A stretch of DNA of 64,000 nucleotides from Nocardioides sp. S-1144 (GTDB taxonomy: Bacteria > Actinomycetota > Actinomycetes > Propionibacteriales > Nocardioidaceae), in assembly GCF_005954645.2 (NCBI RefSeq), contig NZ_CP040695.2, positions 3,286,001 through 3,350,000 of the forward strand, written 5' to 3'. The notes beneath the pieces were generated by a model that saw only the letters and a program-made list of their open reading frames with translations, had not been told where the DNA came from and made no database searches. Of this stretch, positions 33,672 to 41,753 are shown piece by piece (the stretch's first letter is position 1; every line of letters begins with the position of its first letter). The position numbers and the translations under genes are program-made.

Positions 33672-34964
33672 ATGGCCGACCTGCGCGGGGTCCTCGGACT
33701 CGCCGTCCTGCTCCTCGTCGCGTGGCTGCTCTCGAAGGACCGCCGCGGCGTCTCGTGGCGCACCGTCGGGGTCGCGCTCGCCCTCCAGGTCGGCTTCGCG
33801 GTCCTCGTGCTGCGGTGGGGACCCGGGGAGCGGGCGTTGGGCTGGGTCTCGGAGCGCGTCGAGTCCCTGATCGGCTACGCCAACGAGGGCACGGCGTTCG
33901 TCTTCGGCCCGCTCCTCGACGTCGGCGAGGAGGGCTCGACGATCTTCGCGCTGCAGGTGCTGCCGGTGATCATCTTCCTCGGGACCCTGATCGGGCTGCT
34001 GTACTACCTGCGCGTCATCCAGTGGACGACGTACCTGGTCGGCGGGGCGCTCTCGAAGCTGCTCGGCATCGGCAAGGTCGAGTCGCTCTACGCCGGCACC
34101 GTCGTCTTCCTCGGCATGAGCGAGGCCCCGTTGATGGTTCAGGGCTACCTCGGCCGGCTCCGGCAGGGACAGGTCTTCGCCATCATGACCGCCGGGTTCG
34201 CCGCCGCCGCCGGCTCCACGCTGGTCGGCTACTCCCTGCTCGGCGCGCCGCTGGAGTACCTGCTCGCCGCCACGGTGATGAACGCGCCGGCCTCGATCCT
34301 GATGGCCAAGCTGATGTGGCCCGACAGCGTCGCCGACCCCGACCCGGACCCCGACCCGGACCCCGACCCGGACGCCGACCAGGAGGCGCACGGCGACCGC
34401 GACGGCGCCGAGGAGATCGACGTGCGCGACGTCCGCGACGAGGAGTCGGCCAACGTCATCGACGCCCTCGGTCGCGGCGCGATGGCCGGCGGCAGGATCG
34501 CGGTCACGGTCGGGGCGCTGCTCATCGCCTTCGTCGCCGTGATCGCCCTCGCCAACGGCATCCTCGGCGGCGTCGGGGGCTGGTTCGGCGCGGAGGACCT
34601 CACCTTCGAGAAGATCCTGGGCTGGGCGGTCGCGCCGCTGGCCTGGCTGCTCGGCGTGCCGTGGTCCGAGGCCGCCGACGCCGGCTCGTGGATCGGGCAG
34701 AAGACCGTCCTCAACGAGTTCGTCGCCTACGCCGACTTCGGACCGCAGGTGGGCGACCTCTCCCCCGTGACCGTCGCCGTCGTGACGTTCGCGCTCGCCG
34801 GGTTCGCGAACTTCTCCTCCATCGCGATCCAGATCGGCGCCCTCGGCTCGCTGATGCCCGAGCGCCGCGCCATGGTCGCCCGGCTCGGGCTGCGGGCGCT
34901 GCTGGCCGGCAGCCTCGCCAACCTGGCGAACGCCGCCATCGCCGGCGTCGTGGTCGGCCTCTAG
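33672..34964 (+). CDS. Concentrative nucleoside transporter (CNT/NupC family)
   Basis: A 430-residue transporter with about 8-10 membrane segments. FLGMSEAPLMVQGYL corresponds to the CNT G-x-x-E-A-P substrate motif, and NKTVLNEF-like GQKTVLNEFVAY and GFANFSSIAIQIG form the second half of the site. It would import nucleosides with H+ or Na+. An acidic insert (DPDPDP... ) of residues about 222-236, encoded by three exact 12-bp repeats at 34335-34370, lies in a cytoplasmic loop. The ATG at 33672 is the plausible start. Confidence 0.85.
   Translation: MADLRGVLGLAVLLLVAWLLSKDRRGVSWRTVGVALALQVGFAVLVLRWGPGERALGWVSERVESLIGYANEGTAFVFGPLLDVGEEGSTIFALQVLPVIIFLGTLIGLLYYLRVIQWTTYLVGGALSKLLGIGKVESLYAGTVVFLGMSEAPLMVQGYLGRLRQGQVFAIMTAGFAAAAGSTLVGYSLLGAPLEYLLAATVMNAPASILMAKLMWPDSVADPDPDPDPDPDPDADQEAHGDRDGAEEIDVRDVRDEESANVIDALGRGAMAGGRIAVTVGALLIAFVAVIALANGILGGVGGWFGAEDLTFEKILGWAVAPLAWLLGVPWSEAADAGSWIGQKTVLNEFVAYADFGPQVGDLSPVTVAVVTFALAGFANFSSIAIQIGALGSLMPERRAMVARLGLRALLAGSLANLANAAIAGVVVGL
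34335..34370 (+). repeat. 12-bp tandem repeat coding for Asp-Pro
   Basis: Three exact copies of GACCCCGACCCG at 34335-34370 (units begin 34335, 34347, 34359) encode Asp-Pro pairs inside the CNT transporter loop. The length multiple of 3 keeps the frame. Repeat number is likely to vary among strains. Confidence 0.85.
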
Positions 34965-35043
34965 GACGCCGCCGGCGAGGTGCCGGCCCGGACACGCCCA
35001 CCCGAGCACGGCGCCACCGCACGACGTCACGCACAATGACCCC

Positions 35044-35415
35044 GTGGCACACGGCAAGCGCGCAGGGGCGAGGACCAAGCGGCGTCTCCGGCCTGCCCTG
35101 CTCGGCCTCGCGCTCGGCGTGACGCTCGCCGTCGTCGCCTGGGGCTACCTGGTCTACGCCGCCATCGACTTCGGGACCTCCGCCCGGGCCGGCGACTCCA
35201 CCGCGTGGTGGTTCCTCGCGCTGGCCGCCCTCGGCGCGGTCGCCTGCCTCTTCCTCGGTCTGGTGCTGGTGACGCGGATCAGCCGGGCGGTCGGCCTGAC
35301 GCGCGGACCCGACCCGCGGACGCCGGCGACCCCCGCCGAGCCGGCCGGACCGACCGCAGCGCCCGGACCGGGCGGAGCACCGCCGACGCCCGGCGGGCGG
35401 CGCGCCGCCCGCTGA
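35044..35415 (+). CDS. Two-TM membrane protein of unknown function
   Basis: A 123-residue protein with a basic N-terminus (KRAGARTKRRLR), two hydrophobic segments (about 17-42 and 55-80) and a Pro/Ala-rich cytoplasmic tail (residues 95-123). The GTG at 35044 is in the spot for a start 79 bp downstream of the CNT gene. It is probably a member of the common actinobacterial small membrane protein group; no function is suggested. A 208-bp stretch between it and the next gene holds no recognisable feature. Confidence 0.6.
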   Translation: MAHGKRAGARTKRRLRPALLGLALGVTLAVVAWGYLVYAAIDFGTSARAGDSTAWWFLALAALGAVACLFLGLVLVTRISRAVGLTRGPDPRTPATPAEPAGPTAAPGPGGAPPTPGGRRAAR

Positions 35416-35623
35416 CCCGCCGCCGATCCAGGTCCGCCCCGGTCCTCGACGCCCGGGGCTCCGTCGGCGCTCGCTGGCGCTCGCCTGCCGGCCTCCGGCG
35501 GGTGCTGACCGTCCCGGGGGGGCCGCGCCAGACCGATCCGGCCCGGCGCTTCACGGCGATCTCCCTGTCGGCCCGGCCCCGCGGCACCTACGCTGCCTCC
35601 AACGAGGAGGCCGAGGCGGAGCG

Positions 35624-36145
35624 GTGGCAACCAATCACGACGTGCGGGTCACGGGTGCGAGCGTCCTCGACGGGCGCTACCGCACCACGTGCGCCTGCAC
35701 GTGCGGGTGGACCGGCGAGTCGGACGAGGCCCGGCAGGCCGGGGCCCTCGCCGCGGCCGCCAAGATCCGCGTCGACCACCTCCTCGAGGCACACCCGCGG
35801 CAGGCGCCGTCCTCCTTCTTCCGGCCCCGGGCCGCCGCGCGCTACCGGCACCCGCGCTCATTGAGCGCCGCGACGCAGCAGCAGCGGCGGTGGGTCCGGT
35901 ACGCCGGGTGCGCCTGCGGCTGGACCCACACCGTGCACGGTCGTTCCGCCGCTGCGACGGCCCGGGTCGCACGGGCCCACCACCTCGAGCACGTGAACCT
36001 GCAGACCGGACGCGCGCCGTGGCGCGACTACGTCGTGCTCGTCGCGCTCCTGGTGCTCGGCGTCGCGGTGGTCGGCGTGCTGGCCGCGATCGCGATCAGC
36101 AGCGGCGGCGGCGACCCCCGGGACCTCGGCTCGCTCTTCGGCTGA
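35624..36145 (+). CDS. Zinc-ribbon-like membrane protein of unknown function
   Basis: A 173-residue protein with two CxCGW motifs, CACTCGWTG (about 23-31) and CACGWTHT (about 96-103), each with nearby cysteine or histidine residues that could bind zinc. A single C-terminal transmembrane segment (about 137-160) and a short Gly-rich tail follow. The motif repeats suggest an internal duplication of a small zinc-binding unit. No family recognised. GTG 35624 is preferred because it lies just ahead of the first motif. Confidence 0.6.
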   Translation: MATNHDVRVTGASVLDGRYRTTCACTCGWTGESDEARQAGALAAAAKIRVDHLLEAHPRQAPSSFFRPRAAARYRHPRSLSAATQQQRRWVRYAGCACGWTHTVHGRSAAATARVARAHHLEHVNLQTGRAPWRDYVVLVALLVLGVAVVGVLAAIAISSGGGDPRDLGSLFG

Positions 36146-36190
36146 CGTGCCACCCCACGACACCCGGGCCGGCGTCGTGCGGACGCGGAA

Positions 36191-36226
36191 CGGGGGCGAA
36201 GCCGTCTTCCCTCGGCTCCGCCCCCG
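36191..36226. terminator. Terminator hairpin between convergent genes
   Basis: CGGGGGCGAAGCCG (36191-36204) and CGGCTCCGCCCCCG (36213-36226) form a 14-bp stem with one mismatch and an 8-nt loop. It lies between the CxCGW membrane protein and the leftward LysM gene, an expected place for a bidirectional terminator. Confidence 0.75.
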
Positions 36227-36285
36227 GTGTTCCCCTTGATGAATCGCCCGCCGGGGTCGAAGCGGCGGACGACGTCGGTGCGGTC

Positions 36286-36618
36286 TCAGTCGACCGGGAC
36301 CTCCAGCCGCTGACCCGCGTCGAGGGACACCTCGGCGAGGTCGTTGAGCTGGACGAGGTGGTTCATCGTGTCGCGCACGTCGTCGCCGTCACTCACGTCG
36401 GAGGCGATGCTCCACAGGGTCTCACCGGGCGCGACCACGATCGTCTCGGTGGCCTCCCGCTCCGCGGTGGCCATGGAGTTGCCGGCGAAGGCGACGCCGA
36501 CGGCGGCCAGGACCAGCAGCGCCAGCACCAGCACCACGAGACGTCCGCGGCGGGTCAGCCGGTAGTCGGGCACGCGAGGAGCCGACAGGGCGGTGGGTGC
36601 GATCGTCGTGGTGCTCAT
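36286..36618 (-). CDS. LysM-domain membrane protein, probable SOS cell-division inhibitor
   Basis: A 110-residue protein: N-terminal basic cytoplasmic segment, one transmembrane helix (about 28-48, LVVLVLALLVLAAVGVAFAG) and an extracellular LysM domain (about 60-108, ETLWSIASDVSDGDD, then LNDLAEVSLDAGQRLEVPVD). Small LysM membrane proteins divergent from lexA are the SOS-induced division inhibitors of Gram-positives (YneA, and the mycobacterial Rv2719c relative). Rv2719c has a longer, hydrolase-like region; here LysM only. AGGAGG lies 6 nt before ATG 36618. LexA boxes at 36736-36864 probably repress it. Confidence 0.8.
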   Translation of the reverse strand: MSTTTIAPTALSAPRVPDYRLTRRGRLVVLVLALLVLAAVGVAFAGNSMATAEREATETIVVAPGETLWSIASDVSDGDDVRDTMNHLVQLNDLAEVSLDAGQRLEVPVD

Positions 36619-36735
36619 GGGTGCCTCCTGGGGAAGTGGCCGTGCTGGTGGAGCCGAGGATGTTGCTGACGATTCGATGTCTAACGGGAGGCACCGACAG
36701 TCCTGCTGGTGCACCGCTCTCGATCAGACATTCGA

Positions 36736-36864
36736 TCGAACACATGAGCGAGACTAGATCAGGTGTTCGAACGATGCAACCCCCGAGTCGAACGCGTGTT
36801 CCCACGACCCAGCTGACCTGGCCGCCCGGATCGGGCGCGACACGCCGTTCGAACACCTGTTTGA
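36736..36864. promoter_or_regulatory. Four candidate LexA (SOS) boxes between LysM gene and lexA
   Basis: Against TCGAAC-N4-GTTCGA, four sites lie in the 277-bp divergent region: 36736-36751 (TCGAACACATGAGCGA), 36755-36770 (TAGATCAGGTGTTCGA, read as TCGAACACCTGATCTA on the other strand), 36788-36803 (TCGAACGCGTGTTCCC) and 36849-36864 (TCGAACACCTGTTTGA, one mismatch). The last two are the strongest. One set would govern the LysM gene and the other lexA. Confidence 0.8.
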
Positions 36865-36895
36865 ACACGGTGGCGATCGGTGGCACGCTGCAGCC

Positions 36896-37624
36896 ATGCC
36901 CCGGACACGTACTGGCACCCCGAAGATCACCGAGCTCCCGGACGGTCCCGCCGACGCGACCGGCCTGACCCCGCGTCAGCAGCGCGTCCTGGCCACCATC
37001 AAGGACAGCATCGAGCTGCGCGGCTACCCGCCGAGCATGCGCGAGATCGGCGAGTCCGTCGGGCTCACCAGCACCTCGAGCGTGGCCCACCAGCTGCGCA
37101 CGCTGGAGCAGAAGGGCTTCATCAAGCGCGACCCGAACCGTCCCCGCGCCCTCGAGGTGTTCCTGCCCGAGGTGATGGCCGCGCGGCGCTCGCTGGGCAG
37201 CAGCGACGACTCCTCGATCGACGAGACCGGCATCGGCGACACCGCCCCGCCGCCCACCAACGTCCCGCTCCTGGGCCGGATCGCGGCCGGCGGTCCGATC
37301 CTGGCCGAGCAGACCTACGACGACGTCTTCCCGCTCCCCCGCCAGCTGGTCGGCGACGGAGAGCTGTTCATGCTCGAGGTGTCCGGGGAGTCGATGATCG
37401 AGGCGGCCATCTGCAGCGGCGACTACGTCGTGGTCCGCCAGGCCCAGACCGCGGAGAACGGCGACATCGTCGCGGCGATGATCGACGGCGAGGCGACGGT
37501 CAAGACGTTCCAGCGCAAGGACGGCCAGGTATGGCTGCTGCCGCACAACCCGGCGTTCGACCCGATCGACGGCACCCACGCCTCGATCCTCGGCATCGTC
37601 ACCGCGGTGCTCCGCAAGGTCTGA
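36896..37624 (+). CDS. lexA: LexA SOS repressor
   Basis: A 242-residue repressor. The winged helix is in residues 20-90 ([20 protein letters not shown]), the autocleavage bond is Ala131-Gly132 in RIAAGGP, and the catalytic dyad is Ser166 (SGESMIE) and Lys203 (TVKTF). An Asp/Ser-rich linker at 101-118 separates the two domains. It represses SOS genes until RecA filaments trigger its cleavage. It is autoregulated through boxes just upstream. ATG 36896 is the natural start. Confidence 0.98.
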   Translation: MPRTRTGTPKITELPDGPADATGLTPRQQRVLATIKDSIELRGYPPSMREIGESVGLTSTSSVAHQLRTLEQKGFIKRDPNRPRALEVFLPEVMAARRSLGSSDDSSIDETGIGDTAPPPTNVPLLGRIAAGGPILAEQTYDDVFPLPRQLVGDGELFMLEVSGESMIEAAICSGDYVVVRQAQTAENGDIVAAMIDGEATVKTFQRKDGQVWLLPHNPAFDPIDGTHASILGIVTAVLRKV

Positions 37625-37656
37625 CCCCCGGCCCGTCCGCAGGCTTCGCACGACCC

Positions 37657-37693
37657 CGAGACCGCCACCGGCACGACGCCGGTGGCGGTCTCG
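37657..37693 (+). terminator. Perfect hairpin after lexA
   Basis: A perfect 16-bp inverted repeat, CGAGACCGCCACCGGC at 37657-37672 and its complement at 37678-37693, with a 5-nt loop (ACGAC), 32 bp downstream of the lexA stop. No T-run follows, but the strength of the stem supports a terminator role. Confidence 0.8.
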
Positions 37694-37769
37694 TCGTCCC
37701 TGTCCCGGCGGCTCGGCAACTGTCGGTGCGCCGGGTTAGGTTGTGGCCCCACTCACGAACGGAGCCTCC

Positions 37770-39365
37770 ATGCGCTTGCGCACTCGTCCCCGAACCCAGG
37801 CCAGCGTCCGCGCGCTGGTCGTGCTGGGCGCCGTCGGCGCCCTGCTGATCGGCATGCTCGCGGCCCTGGCGGGTCCGTCGGTGGCCCGGGTCCCCTCGGG
37901 TGACACCGACTCCAAGCAGGCCACGGCGACCGACCCGTCGGTCCGGCAGGCCTCCCACGCGCTCCGCCGCGCCGAGAGCATCCGCGAGGACGGCGCCGCC
38001 GGCCGCGACGCCACCATGGTGCTGCGCGACCTGGCCAACACCCGCGCCGACCTCCCCGACGCCGAGCGGGCGGCCGCCGATGCGCTGATGAAGCGCCCGA
38101 CGAGCTCCGGCGGCGACGGCTACCTCAACTACGGCAGCGTCGAGGAGGAGACCCCGGTCTGCACCGCGACCCTGTGCGTCCACTACGTCACCAGCGGCCA
38201 GCACGCCTCGACCCCGGAGTACGTCGCCACGGCGGTCGACACGCTCACCAGCGTCCAGCAGGCCTACCTGACCTCCGGCTACCGCGCGGTCAAGAGCGAC
38301 GGCGGGCTCGGCGGCAACAGCCTGCCCGACGTCTACCTCGGCAACATCGGGGTCAACGGCCTGTACGGGTACTGCACCTCCGACGACCCGAGCAAGAGCA
38401 CCCAGCGCTGGGACCGTTGGGCCTACTGCGTGCTCGACAACGACTACAGCGCCTCGGAGTTCCCGACGAACACCCCGACCGAGAACCTCCAGGTCACCGC
38501 CGCTCACGAGTACTTCCACGCCATCCAGTACGCCTACGACCGCTACGAGGACTCGTGGCTCCTCGAGGCCACGGCGGCCTGGGTCGAGGACGAGCTCTAC
38601 GACGGCGTCGACGACAACCTGCAGTACCTGCGCAGCAGCCAGCTCCGCTCGCCCGGCACCCCGCTCGACACCTTCGACCCGAGCACCGGGTTCCACTACG
38701 GCACCTGGAGCTTCTTCCGCTTCCTCTCCGAGCGGTTCCCCGAGAAGAAGGGTCTGCTCCCGCGGATCGTGCTCGACGTCTTCTCCAAGGCCGACGGCGG
38801 CCCCGGCGGCCCCGACCAGTACTCCTGGAAGGCCGTCAACTCGGTCCTGAAGAAGAAGAAGACCTCCGGCGCGGCCATGCTCGGCGCCTACGCCGTCGCC
38901 AACCGTCGTCCGGGCCAGTCCTACGACGAGGGCGCGGCCAACCGCTACCCGAAGGCCCCGGCCGGCAAGGTCACGCTCGCGGCCGGCAAGGCGCGCACGG
39001 TCAAGGTCCGCCTCGACCACCTCACCAGCCGCACGACGCGACTGACCCCGAAGCGCCTGGCCACCAAGAAGGCCAAGGTGCGCCTGACCTTCGACCTGAG
39101 CCCGCGGGCGACCGGCGCCTTCGCGCTGATCACCACCACGCTGCGCTCCGGCAAGGTGCGCACGGTCAAGGTCAAGCTGAACAAGAAGGGCAACGGCGCC
39201 AAGGCCGTGCCGTTCAGCTCCAGGAAGGTCGACAACGTCGAGGTCACCCTCGTCAACGGCAGCGGCCGGTTCAAGTGCTGGCAGCAGAGCTACTTCTCCT
39301 GCCAGGGTCGCCCGCTCGACGACAACGCGGCGCAGCAGTTCACCGCGAGGGCCGTCAAGCGCTGA
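37770..39365 (+). CDS. Secreted HExxH metalloprotease-like protein
   Basis: A 531-residue exported protein with a signal peptide (about 1-36). The zinc site is HEYFH in AAHEYFHAIQYAYD, followed by an EATAAWVEDEL segment that probably supplies the third ligand; the arrangement recalls the MXAN_6640-type gluzincins of actinobacteria and myxobacteria. A C-terminal region (about 390-531) is a beta-sandwich-like, Lys-rich module (KKAKVRLTFDLSPR, KVKLNKKGNG). GGAG precedes ATG 37770. Lysine-rich segments are atypical of the neighbours' codon-driven Arg bias, but base composition is the same. Confidence 0.75.
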   Translation: MRLRTRPRTQASVRALVVLGAVGALLIGMLAALAGPSVARVPSGDTDSKQATATDPSVRQASHALRRAESIREDGAAGRDATMVLRDLANTRADLPDAERAAADALMKRPTSSGGDGYLNYGSVEEETPVCTATLCVHYVTSGQHASTPEYVATAVDTLTSVQQAYLTSGYRAVKSDGGLGGNSLPDVYLGNIGVNGLYGYCTSDDPSKSTQRWDRWAYCVLDNDYSASEFPTNTPTENLQVTAAHEYFHAIQYAYDRYEDSWLLEATAAWVEDELYDGVDDNLQYLRSSQLRSPGTPLDTFDPSTGFHYGTWSFFRFLSERFPEKKGLLPRIVLDVFSKADGGPGGPDQYSWKAVNSVLKKKKTSGAAMLGAYAVANRRPGQSYDEGAANRYPKAPAGKVTLAAGKARTVKVRLDHLTSRTTRLTPKRLATKKAKVRLTFDLSPRATGAFALITTTLRSGKVRTVKVKLNKKGNGAKAVPFSSRKVDNVEVTLVNGSGRFKCWQQSYFSCQGRPLDDNAAQQFTARAVKR

Positions 39366-39384
39366 CCTGACGCCTCGCTCGCTC

Positions 39385-39421
39385 GACGCCCATCCCGCTG
39401 CACCACGGCGGGGTGGGCGTC
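39385..39421. terminator. Terminator hairpin between convergent protease and dinG genes
   Basis: GACGCCCATCCCGC (39385-39398) and GCGGGGTGGGCGTC (39408-39421) form a 14-bp stem with one T-G wobble, 9-nt loop. The two genes converge here, so it can act on either strand. Confidence 0.75.
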
Positions 39422-39443
39422 TCGCACTCCGCTGCTGTGACGC

Positions 39444-41429
39444 TCAGCCCGCGTCGGCGAGCCGGGCCAGGGCCTTGCGCACCACGGCGGGGTCGGAGGT
39501 GGTCCACATCGGCGGCAGGCTCGCCCTGAGGAAGCTCCCGTAGCGGGCGGTGGCCAGTCGCGGGTCGAGGACGGCGACGACGCCGCGGTCGGTGGTGGTG
39601 CGGATCAGCCGCCCGGCGCCCTGGGCCAGCAGCAGCGCGGCGTGGGTGGCCGCGACCTGCATGAACCCGTTGCCGCCGGCGCGGTCGGCAGCTCTCTGGC
39701 GCGCACTCATCAGCGGGTCGTCGGGACGCGGGAACGGGATCCGGTCGATCAGGACCAGCTGACAGGTCTCCCCGGGCACGTCGATGCCCTGCCAGAGGCT
39801 GAGCGTGCCGAACAGGCAGGTGTGCGGGTCGCCCACGAACTGGGCCGCGAGCTCGGGCAGCTGGGCGTCGCCCTGGGCCAGGGTGGTCAGGTGCGGCAGC
39901 CGGGTGCGGACCTCCTCGGCGGCCGCCTCGGCCGCCCGGCGGCTCGAGAAGAGCCCGAGGGTGCGCCCCTCGGCCGCGTCGACCAGCTCGACGATCTCGT
40001 CGAGCTGGGCCTGGACCAACCCGTCGCGACCCGGCGGCGGCAGGTGCCGGGCGACGTAGAGGATCGCCTGCCTGCCGTAGTCGAACGGCGAGCCGACGTC
40101 GAGCCCGACCCACGGCAGGACGGTGTCGCTGCGCTCGGGGGTGGCCTCGTCGTGGGCGCGCTCGCTGGGCTTGAGGCCGACGCTGGTGGCGACCGAGCCG
40201 AAGTCGCCGCCGAGCATGAGGGTGGCCGAGGTCATCACGACGGTCTTGTCGGAGAGCAGCTTGTCGCGCATCGGGCCCCACACCTGCAGCGGCGCGACAC
40301 AGAGCCGCGGCGGGATCCGCTCACCCCCCTCGGTGAGCCAGAGGACGTCGCCGTCGGAGCCGGCCGCCATCCGCTCGGCGTGGGCGAAGACCTCCTGCAC
40401 GGTGCCGCGCGCCTGGGTCATGCCGGCGTCGGGCTCGTCACCGCCGCCGCCCTGGGCCTTGGGGTAGGCGGAGAGACAGGCGCGCGCGGCGTCGCGCACC
40501 AGCTCGAGGGCGTCGGACAGGTCGGCCGGCACGGTCTCGAACCGGCCGGGCCGGGCCTCGGTCATGGCGTCGCGCAGCGCGTCGGCGGCGTCGGCGAGGT
40601 CGTCGGCCTCGGGCCCGTCGACGTGGCGCTGCGAACGGCGGGCGGCGCGCTCGACGTCGGGCGCGCTGAGCTCGTCGGTGGCGGCCTGGGTGACCCGGGC
40701 GACCAGCTCGTGGGCCTCGTCGATGACCGCGACGTCGTAGTCGGGGATCATCGGGACGCCCTCGATCGCGTCGATCGCGAGCAGGGAGTGGTTGGTGATG
40801 ACCAGGTGGGAGCGGTGCGCCTTCTCGCGGGCCACCTCGACGAAGCACTCCTGGCCGAACGGGCACTTGCTCGCACCCAGGCAGTCGCGGTGGCCGACGC
40901 TGACCTGGCGCCACTCGCGGTCGGTGTGGCGCGGCGCGCTGTCGCGCTCGCCGGAGCCCTTGGCCTCCGCCTGCTTCTCGGCCCACGACCGCAGCTCGAG
41001 CACCTTGCCGGCCATCGAGCCCTGCGGGACGTCGACGAGCACGCCCTGGTCGTCGGGCACGCCCTCGCGGATGCGGTGCAGGCAGGCGTAGTTGGAGCGC
41101 CCCTTCAGCACGGCGTAGGACGTGTCGAGGCCCTCGACACCCCGGACGGCCTCGATCAGCCGCGGCAGGTCGCGCTCGACCAGCTGGTGCTGCAGGGCGA
41201 GGGTGGCGGTGGCCACGACGACCCGCTTGTCGTGCACCAGCGCCGGCACGAGGTAGGCCAGCGACTTGCCGGTGCCGGTGCCGGCCTGCACGAGCAGGTG
41301 CGCCTCCCCCGACAACGACGCCGAGACCGCCTCGGCCATGGCGACCTGTCCCTCGCGCTCGCTGCCGCCCAGGGCCGTGACGGCACGCTCGAGCACCTCG
41401 CGGACGGCGGGCGCAGCGGTTCTCGGCAC
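39444..41429 (-). CDS. dinG: DinG-type XPD-family ATP-dependent DNA helicase
   Basis: A 661-residue helicase with Walker A GTGTGKS (residues 42-48, QAGTGTGKSLAYLVP), the DEAH box in VIDEAHELV, an iron-sulfur-type cysteine set (CLHRIREG, CLGASKCPFGQEC) and a C-terminal motif VI near QGAGRLIRTTTDRG. DinG unwinds R-loops and forked DNA; it is SOS-regulated in Escherichia coli. A LexA box is not evident next to this start. GTG 41429 is the start given. The gene is separated from hflX by a 324-bp region with a decayed gene. Confidence 0.92.
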   Translation of the reverse strand: MPRTAAPAVREVLERAVTALGGSEREGQVAMAEAVSASLSGEAHLLVQAGTGTGKSLAYLVPALVHDKRVVVATATLALQHQLVERDLPRLIEAVRGVEGLDTSYAVLKGRSNYACLHRIREGVPDDQGVLVDVPQGSMAGKVLELRSWAEKQAEAKGSGERDSAPRHTDREWRQVSVGHRDCLGASKCPFGQECFVEVAREKAHRSHLVITNHSLLAIDAIEGVPMIPDYDVAVIDEAHELVARVTQAATDELSAPDVERAARRSQRHVDGPEADDLADAADALRDAMTEARPGRFETVPADLSDALELVRDAARACLSAYPKAQGGGGDEPDAGMTQARGTVQEVFAHAERMAAGSDGDVLWLTEGGERIPPRLCVAPLQVWGPMRDKLLSDKTVVMTSATLMLGGDFGSVATSVGLKPSERAHDEATPERSDTVLPWVGLDVGSPFDYGRQAILYVARHLPPPGRDGLVQAQLDEIVELVDAAEGRTLGLFSSRRAAEAAAEEVRTRLPHLTTLAQGDAQLPELAAQFVGDPHTCLFGTLSLWQGIDVPGETCQLVLIDRIPFPRPDDPLMSARQRAADRAGGNGFMQVAATHAALLLAQGAGRLIRTTTDRGVVAVLDPRLATARYGSFLRASLPPMWTTSDPAVVRKALARLADAG

Positions 41430-41566
41430 CCGAGCACCCTAACGACGGCCGCCGACACCCGTCGGACCGCCCGGCCCACCTGTGGACGGCCGCGGAGCGC
41501 AGGCCACCACGTCGGGCGGCGATCAGCTTGATTCTCGTGAACAGGCCACCGAGAGAAGCGCGTGAC

Positions 41567-41684
41567 CGCCAGTTCCACGTGAAGGACCGACGAGGCCACC
41601 GGCGACCTGAGCGACCTCGGCACCGGCGTCGTCGACTTCGCGCGGATCTTCCGTCGCCACCGTGTCGACGAGTCGACCACCTGA
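41567..41684 (+). pseudogene. Remnant of a sugar phosphate isomerase/epimerase (TIM-barrel, AP endonuclease 2 fold)
   Basis: A short decayed reading frame: RQFHVKD in one frame (41567-41587), an extra C at 41588, then DEATGDLSDLGTGVVDF and ARIFRRHRVDESTT ending at a TGA (41682-41684). FHVKD and DLGTGVVDFARIF are the C-terminal signature of this family (final beta-strands with metal-binding Asp/His). No upstream continuation is seen between 41430 and 41566, so most of the gene is gone. The stretch 41430-41753 otherwise holds only the hairpin at 41704. Confidence 0.5.
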
Positions 41685-41703
41685 CCTTCTGGTCGGGTCG
41701 TCG

Positions 41704-41731
41704 CCGCGCGGCCGGGTCCCCGACCGCGCGG
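41704..41731 (-). terminator. Hairpin downstream of hflX
   Basis: CCGCGCGGCCGGG (41704-41716) and CCCGACCGCGCGG (41719-41731) pair over 13 bp with one mismatch; the central TC makes the loop very small, so a shorter 11-bp stem with a 6-nt loop is more realistic. It lies 22 bp past the hflX stop. Confidence 0.55.
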
Positions 41732-41753
41732 CCACGTGGTGGCGCTGCGTGCC

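Noticed and set aside
41523..41735. 70-residue minus-strand open frame between dinG and hflX
   Set aside because: It lies antisense to the better-supported isomerase remnant and has no ribosome site or family resemblance.
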